Shown here: positions 59,637 through 64,000 of the stretch, in pieces
How positions within the stretch are numbered: the stretch's first letter is position 1
Layout: every line of letters starts with the position of its first letter
Origin: Butyricicoccus pullicaecorum
Lineage (GTDB): Bacteria > Bacillota > Clostridia > Oscillospirales > Butyricicoccaceae
Direction of reading: 5' to 3'
DNA length: 64,000 bases
NCBI GenBank assembly: GCA_021531865.1
Contig: JAFBIW010000011.1
Location: 1 to 64,000 of the forward strand
The notes under the pieces: model-generated
Seen by the model: only the letters and a program-made list of their open reading frames with translations
What the model was told of the DNA's origin: nothing
Databases searched by the model: none
Position numbers and translations under genes: made by a program

Positions 59637-61140
59637 CGCCACCACCCTCATCACCATTCACCGGCGGCTGGTTGCGGTTGGCCAGAAAAGCGGCCTGGTA
59701 GGGGTCAGCCTGCATGGCCTCCTCTTTCTCATCCTTGATGCGCTGGAGCTCCTGCTCCGGGTCAGTGACCCAGGGGTGCATCTTGACGATGGTTTCATCA
59801 GAGAGGATGCCCACGGAGTTCTTGCAGTTGTTGATGGCCTCCGTTTCGTTGATGAGCACATCCCGGTCAAAGATGACTGTGACATCCTCACCCTCAAAGC
59901 TCCTGCCGCCGGTGTTGGCCAGGTGCTTGTTGACAAACCAAAGCAACTCCTCCATGCTGGCCTGAAACTCCATTTCAATGCCGTTGGCATCCAGGTCAAT
60001 GTCAGAGTACATGCTCTGAATGTTCATTTGGTTTGGGTCACCGCTCATGCGGTCATCTTTGGCATCATAGCCTCTGGCGTTCTCAATGATGGCATCCTTG
60101 AGCAGGGCCAGCAGGGTCTTGTAGTTTTCAGCGTTGACGGAGATTTCCAAAGTGTCCACGCCGCCCTCAGCTCCCTCATAGGACCGCACCTTGATGGCAC
60201 CATAGGTGGCCAGGTTGCGGCGGAATGTGCCCAGGTCCTCACCGTCATAGTTCTTGATGACCAGGATGGTGGTGTGGATGTCCTCCTCCATCTGGTTGGC
60301 AAAGTTGCTCAGGATGTTGTTGTAGGCATCCTGGAGGCACTTGACCTTGGAGAGGAGGGGGATTTCATGGTGGGAGCTCTTAAAGCACACCAACGGGATG
60401 CGCTCCCAGTTGTAGCCCTCCACTTTGCCGGTTTCATCGTCCTGCTGGGTGATGATGTAGGGGCCGGAGTAGGCAAAGCTGTCCGGCTCCAGCACGCCGT
60501 CATCCGTGCGGATGAAACAGTCCACACCGCCGCCGTGCATGACCTCCACCTTGACCACATCCTTGGCGTGTTCGGCCTCATCGTATTCCTGCACCACATA
60601 GACATGGACAGCAGCGTCCAGGATGGTGTGGTCAGCGTCCGCCCAGAATGGCAGGACCTCATCAGCAGGAAAGCGCCGGAAAGCCAGCTCCCCATTTTCG
60701 TAGTAGGGATAGAGCCAGGACTTGCCGCCAATCCATGCGCCCTCACCAACATTGTGCATGGTACGCAGGAAACGGGCCCCAAACACGGAGCCCAGGGCCT
60801 TGGCATACTCCTTGTTTTCGGTGTCAAAGGACAGCGGACGGCCAAAGGAGTAGTTGGTCTTTTGGTCCACCATCTTGGAATAGAGGTTGTTGACCAGCCG
60901 GTTGTTGGGCAAGTTCTTGAGCACAATGGGCTTGCCGTCCTCATCCAGCGCCAAGCGTTCCCGGTGGGTCACATCCTGGTAGCCGTCATAGTAGGCCTCA
61001 CCCTCAAGCTGCTTTTTGCGCTCCGGGCTGGTGAGCCATGCGGTGATTTCAAGCTCCAGAAAACGCTTGTCCGTCATGCCCCGTTTGAAATTAGTGGCCA
61101 CACGGCCATTGCAGTCATCCCTCAGATTGAGTGTCACCAT
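59620..61140 (-). CDS. Portal protein, SPP1 gp6-like
   Basis: The 506-residue protein forms the dodecameric DNA gate at the head vertex. Typical segments are TAWLTSPERKKQLEGEAYYD, LPNNRLVNNLYSKMVDQKTN, FRRFPADEVLPFWADADHTI, KCLQDAYNNILSNFANQMEE and a C-terminal acidic, Gly-rich tail. It overlaps the MuF gene by 17 nt. GAGGTGAG precedes the ATG. Confidence 0.88.
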   Translation of the reverse strand: MVTLNLRDDCNGRVATNFKRGMTDKRFLELEITAWLTSPERKKQLEGEAYYDGYQDVTHRERLALDEDGKPIVLKNLPNNRLVNNLYSKMVDQKTNYSFGRPLSFDTENKEYAKALGSVFGARFLRTMHNVGEGAWIGGKSWLYPYYENGELAFRRFPADEVLPFWADADHTILDAAVHVYVVQEYDEAEHAKDVVKVEVMHGGGVDCFIRTDDGVLEPDSFAYSGPYIITQQDDETGKVEGYNWERIPLVCFKSSHHEIPLLSKVKCLQDAYNNILSNFANQMEEDIHTTILVIKNYDGEDLGTFRRNLATYGAIKVRSYEGAEGGVDTLEISVNAENYKTLLALLKDAIIENARGYDAKDDRMSGDPNQMNIQSMYSDIDLDANGIEMEFQASMEELLWFVNKHLANTGGRSFEGEDVTVIFDRDVLINETEAINNCKNSVGILSDETIVKMHPWVTDPEQELQRIKDEKEEAMQADPYQAAFLANRNQPPVNGDEGGGDGKTD

Positions 61141-61152
61141 TGGTTTCTCACC

Positions 61153-62379
61153 TCACTTAAAGCTAATCAGATCAGGCGCATAGACACGGTGCACGAAGTA
61201 GCGCACATCGTCCATGCTATGGTCATTTTCTTTGATGGGACGGTCCATCTGGGCTTTTTCATCCCAGCGATACATCCCAAACTCACGGATGCAGTCCGTG
61301 CAGCAGTCACAGAAAAAGATGTCACCGCTCTGGAGCCGGGTGGCCACATTGCGGATGCCGTCCAGCACAGAGTTGGAGGCCTTTTCTACACGGTAGCGGT
61401 CATGGCGGCGGATGACCTCAATGAAAGAGGCCGCCGATGGGTCCACGATGATGGCGGACACATGCAGGCCGTCAGCCAGGCGCTCCAGCTCCATGTAGTG
61501 CTCCTCATCGGTGCGCTGGCGGCCCTCCTTGCGGCTGTCATAGTAATACTCCCGCATCCTGTACCACTTGCCGCCAGCCTTGCCCCAGAGGCCAATGCTG
61601 GTGGGGTTGATGGTGCCGTAGTCGCAGGACATCATGTACTTTTCATAGGGCCTGGGGACGCTGGGCACCACATGAAAGTCCTTGTTGAACATCGTGTAGA
61701 TGAGCCCCTCCGCCACCACCCACAGGCCCCGGATAAAGCGATCATAGAAAACGCCGGAGTAGAGGCTCTCATACCTTGCCTTGACTGCGGCGGAGAGGCT
61801 GAGGTTGTCATCCATGGTGAAATGGAGGTGCAGCATTTTCCGCTTGCTGGCCTCCAGCACCCACTTGGTATAAAACCAATGGCTGGGGCCCTCCGGGTTG
61901 CAGTTAAACCACAGCTTGGCCCCCTCAACAGAGCAGCGGGCCGTGGCCTGGTTGACAAAGCTCTCCGGCATCAGGGCCACCTCATCCAGCAGGATGCCTG
62001 CCAGCGTGATGCCCTGGATGAGTGCGGCGCTGCTTTCGTCCTTGCCGCCGAACAGGTAAAAGCTGTTGCTCTTGCCGTTGGCGCTCACCACGATTTTGTT
62101 TTCAGTGCGGTGTTCCTTGAAAGAGAAAACGCCCGCCAGCCAGACGGGCAGGTTGCTTGTCACATTGCGGCGCAGGCTCTCAATGGTCTTGCCGCAGATG
62201 GCAAAATTGCAGCCGTCAAAGCGGGTCATGGCCCACATGATAAAGCCCACCGTCATGGCCACCGTCTTGCCGGAGCGGATGGAGCCGTCACAGATGATGC
62301 CGTCATAGACCTCAAAGCCGGGCCTATTCCACCAGGTCATGGCCAGATTTTGCCGGGTGCTCAATCTCTGGTATTTCAT
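61153..62379 (-). CDS. Terminase large subunit, PBSX type (XtmB)
   Basis: The 408-residue packaging motor has Walker A CDGSIRSGKTVAMTVG near the N-terminus, Walker B/DE GITLAGILLDEVALMPESF, and a C-terminal nuclease domain with MMSCDYGTINPTSIGLW and IIVDPSAASFIEVIRR (metal-binding Asp residues). It overlaps TerS by 56 nt. PBSX-type terminases usually package headful; the actual pac mode is not shown. Confidence 0.9.
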   Translation of the reverse strand: MKYQRLSTRQNLAMTWWNRPGFEVYDGIICDGSIRSGKTVAMTVGFIMWAMTRFDGCNFAICGKTIESLRRNVTSNLPVWLAGVFSFKEHRTENKIVVSANGKSNSFYLFGGKDESSAALIQGITLAGILLDEVALMPESFVNQATARCSVEGAKLWFNCNPEGPSHWFYTKWVLEASKRKMLHLHFTMDDNLSLSAAVKARYESLYSGVFYDRFIRGLWVVAEGLIYTMFNKDFHVVPSVPRPYEKYMMSCDYGTINPTSIGLWGKAGGKWYRMREYYYDSRKEGRQRTDEEHYMELERLADGLHVSAIIVDPSAASFIEVIRRHDRYRVEKASNSVLDGIRNVATRLQSGDIFFCDCCTDCIREFGMYRWDEKAQMDRPIKENDHSMDDVRYFVHRVYAPDLISFK

Positions 62380-62887
62380 CCGTGTCTATCTCCTCTCTGG
62401 TGCTCTGGTCAATGACCTCAAAGATGTTATTCTCTGGGGCCTCGCTGCCGCCGTTCTTGCTGTCGAACATGCCCAGGTGCTTGGCCAGCAGCTCCAGGGC
62501 CTTGACCTTATCGTGCACCTTGACCTCCGTGCCATATTGCCCCTCCTTGATGGAGGCAATGGCCTTGCGCTTTTCATCCGGCAGCTCAGAGGTGGGGGTG
62601 ATGCGGACAATGCCATTTTGGTTGACGGTGGCGAAGTCAGCACCGTTGGCAAAGGCGATTGCAGCCAGCTCCTCAAGCACTTTTTCCTGGGTGATTTCCA
62701 CCCGCTTTTGACGCTTGGCCTGCTGCTTTTGGATTTCGGCAGAAACTTGAGTTTTATTGAGTAGTTCCACGGCTATCCGGGAGGCGCTTTTTTCGCTATA
62801 TCCGGCACGCTTGGCAGCCGCCGTGGCATTGAGGTCCACAAGGTACTCCTGCACAAATCGCTTTTGCTTTTCAGTCAGCTTTGCCAT
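62324..62887 (-). CDS. Terminase small subunit, Terminase_2 type (XtmA)
   Basis: The 187-residue protein begins LTEKQKRFVQEYLVDLNATA and AAKRAGYSEKSASRIAVELL (HTH), continues with coiled-coil QKQQAKRQKRVEITQEKVLE and LKALELLAKHLGMF-type end region, all typical of Terminase_2. It recognises the packaging site. The acidic C-terminal tail overlaps the TerL gene. Confidence 0.9.
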   Translation of the reverse strand: MAKLTEKQKRFVQEYLVDLNATAAAKRAGYSEKSASRIAVELLNKTQVSAEIQKQQAKRQKRVEITQEKVLEELAAIAFANGADFATVNQNGIVRITPTSELPDEKRKAIASIKEGQYGTEVKVHDKVKALELLAKHLGMFDSKNGGSEAPENNIFEVIDQSTREEIDTDEIPEIEHPAKSGHDLVE

Positions 62888-63082
62888 CTCACCACCCCAT
62901 CACATAGTAAAAGCCGCCCTCATCGGACGGCTCTAAAAAATCGTTAGAATGAAACAGCGGCAAGGGTCTGGGTTTCATCATCCGTCACCTTGCCGCTGTT
63001 CAACCAAGGAGGTATTGCATCATCTTGAGGCACTACCCGCAGGATATAGTGTACCACAGGAACGCCGAACAGAACGAACAAG
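62888..63082. other. Intergenic region upstream of terS with two hairpins
   Basis: No gene. AGCCG-CCC-TCAT-CGG-CGGCT near 62912-62933, then a perfect 10-bp stem AGCGGCAAGG / CCTTGCCGCT (62953-62998). They may terminate transcription from the regulator gene or mark the pac site. Confidence 0.5.
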
Positions 63083-63514
63083 TTACAGTTGGACCTCTGT
63101 GCCGTCATCCGTTTCCGGCTCCGTGGCCTTGATGTACCTGTTGCACATCATCCGCACGCCGTCAGCGGTGTTGCTCCCGCCGATACATGCGGCCACCTGT
63201 TGCCACGGCAGTCCATTCACAAAGCGATATGTGAAAACCTGCCGGAGAAGGCTGTCCTCAATGGTGGTGATGTACCTCTCCAAACGGTTACGCTCATAGA
63301 TGCACTGCTGGAGTTTGGCCTCAATGATGCCCTTGAGGTCCACGATCTCCGCCGCATAGCGGCCAACACGGTCCCCCACGCCGGAGCTCCTGGGCATCCC
63401 GGACAGATCTGACGAACAGGACACCGCCCTGGCTTCCAGCTCAAGGAGGCGCTTTTTGTCCATCTCGATCTCCCGGTTGAGGTAGTAAAGCTGGGACAGT
63501 TCTTTCAAGGTCAC
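63083..63514 (-). CDS. Phage late-gene regulator, sigma-like/ArpU-DUF1492 type
   Basis: The 143-residue protein: an N-terminal coiled coil (LKELSQLYYLNREIEMDKKR, LLELEARAV) and a C-terminal sigma-region-4-like HTH (LLRQVFTYRFVNGLPWQQVA, ACIGGSNTADGVRMM). Proteins of this sort precede terS in many Firmicutes phages and switch on late genes. GTG at 63514 overlaps the upstream stop (GTGA); the frame to 63586 has no better start. Confidence 0.78.
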   Translation of the reverse strand: MTLKELSQLYYLNREIEMDKKRLLELEARAVSCSSDLSGMPRSSGVGDRVGRYAAEIVDLKGIIEAKLQQCIYERNRLERYITTIEDSLLRQVFTYRFVNGLPWQQVAACIGGSNTADGVRMMCNRYIKATEPETDDGTEVQL

Positions 63515-63864
63515 AAAGCAGCACCATCCTCTCCACGCCACACGGGTTTGCAGTTGCCCTCGCCAAAAGCACACTTGACGGTGCACACCTTGCAGGCATC
63601 GCCGCCAGCCATGACAAAATGCAGGTCCGCAACGGCTTGGCGCAGCTTGGAATTAAGCGCCTCAGCGTCCCGCTTGGCCTTATCGGCACGGGCATAGGCC
63701 TCCGCCACCTTGGCGGTGCACTCCTCAGAGGAAACGCACTGTTCCCTCATCTGCTCCAGCGTCAGCCGGTCAGCCTCATGCTGGATGGTCAACCGGGCAT
63801 TTTCCCGGATGAGCTCATCACAATAAACCTGGTCACCATTCAAAATCACAGTAGGGTTGCTCAT
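63511..63864 (-). CDS. Unknown phage protein with coiled coil and Cys-rich end
   Basis: A 117-residue protein with a central charged helix (ENARLTIQHEADRLTLEQMR, KAKRDAEALNSKLRQAVADL) and a C-terminal Cys cluster (DACKVCTVKCAFGEGNCKP), which could bind zinc. Not recognised. It overlaps both neighbours by 4 nt, in the early-to-late regulatory part. Confidence 0.6.
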   Translation of the reverse strand: MSNPTVILNGDQVYCDELIRENARLTIQHEADRLTLEQMREQCVSSEECTAKVAEAYARADKAKRDAEALNSKLRQAVADLHFVMAGGDACKVCTVKCAFGEGNCKPVWRGEDGAAL

Positions 63865-64000
63865 TTTGCGCTCTCCTTTACTCGCTTAATTCTGGCCTTG
63901 AGTGCGGACATGACGGCCTCATGGGTGTCCTGGCGATCTCGCACCGTAGCCATGACATCCTCATCCTGGCAGCCCTGCACCACAAGATAGTGGACGAAAA
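63861..64000 (-). CDS. C-terminal 45 residues of an unknown phage protein (partial)
   Basis: An open frame enters from the right edge, reads VHYLVVQGCQDEDVMATVRD and ends in a basic helix (ALKARIKRVKESAK). The stop overlaps the next ATG (ATGA). Too short to identify. Confidence 0.5.
   Translation of the reverse strand, partial: FVHYLVVQGCQDEDVMATVRDRQDTHEAVMSALKARIKRVKESAK

Noticed and set aside
59776-62415. A very long plus-strand open frame (about 880 codons) opposite portal and terminase
   Set aside because: It is an antisense shadow: the minus strand carries the recognisable TerL and portal genes with ribosome sites, and the plus-strand translation has no known motif.
1-64000. tRNA or rRNA genes, including one as phage attachment site
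   Set aside because: No T-arm-like GGTTCGAATCC context with a cloverleaf and no rRNA-like sequence was seen; the candidate att site lies in a protein gene instead.

Overview
The window looks like a chromosome segment of a moderately high-GC Clostridia, probably an Oscillospiraceae/Ruminococcaceae-type gut anaerobe. The evidence is a leucine T-box leader, a cysteine desulfidase, flavin-dependent thymidylate synthase ThyX, TagA, a PcrA with a C-terminal RNA-polymerase-binding domain, and a PBSX/skin-like contractile-tail prophage. No rRNA, tRNA or CRISPR array was seen. The genus cannot be fixed from the sequence alone.

Layout. (1) 1-4.9 kb is a graveyard of insertion sequences: an IS3 end inside an IS110 copy, one apparently intact IS256 element, and decayed IS256, IS3 and IS110 pieces. 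(2) 4.96-34.0 kb is core chromosome: trmO; pcrA-sbcD-sbcC (DNA repair); feoAB and a DUF3783 gene facing them; a cysteine desulfidase with a DAACS transporter; an NhaC antiporter; a PAP2 phosphatase; T-box-leuACDB; an XRE regulator; and one long forward operon tagA-thyX-DUF2156-GNAT-DJ-1-MTHFS-CPBP-mltG-U32/trhP. A short decayed mobile patch lies at 17.6-18.3 kb. (3) 34.0-36.0 kb is a small accessory island (IS30-type transposase and two XRE repressors) bounded by near-identical 26-36 bp direct repeats, the left one overlapping the 3' end of the U32 gene. (4) 36.0-64.0 kb is the structural half of a prophage read almost entirely on the minus strand, from right to left: late regulator, TerS, TerL, portal, MuF protein, CPCC protein, scaffold, capsid, neck, sheath, tube, frameshifted chaperone, tape measure, baseplate, tail fibres, a diversity-generating retroelement (DGR), lysis genes. 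Integrase, lysogeny and replication genes must lie beyond the right edge.

The most notable system is the DGR at 39.9-43.1 kb. It has an Avd-like accessory gene, a 101-bp template repeat (TR), a reverse transcriptase with the DGR-type GxxxSQ motif and YMDD, and a target gene carrying a 101-bp variable repeat (VR). TR and VR align without gaps and differ at 16 positions, all of them adenines in the coding strand of TR (16 of 34 A; 0 of 67 non-A). This is direct sequence evidence of adenine-specific mutagenic retrohoming into a phage tail protein. Its order (avd-TR-RT-target, VR in the middle of the target) is unlike the BPP-1 prototype.

Other points of interest are a canonical A-AAA-AAC slippery site joining the two tail-chaperone frames; a MuF head protein with a C-terminal nuclease-toxin-like domain overlapped by a CPCC gene that could be its immunity partner; an HK97-gp10-type neck gene missing from its normal place and found in the lysis operon; and a divergent promoter pair whose -10 boxes lie inside a perfect 14-bp inverted repeat and which drives an unknown membrane protein at the prophage edge.
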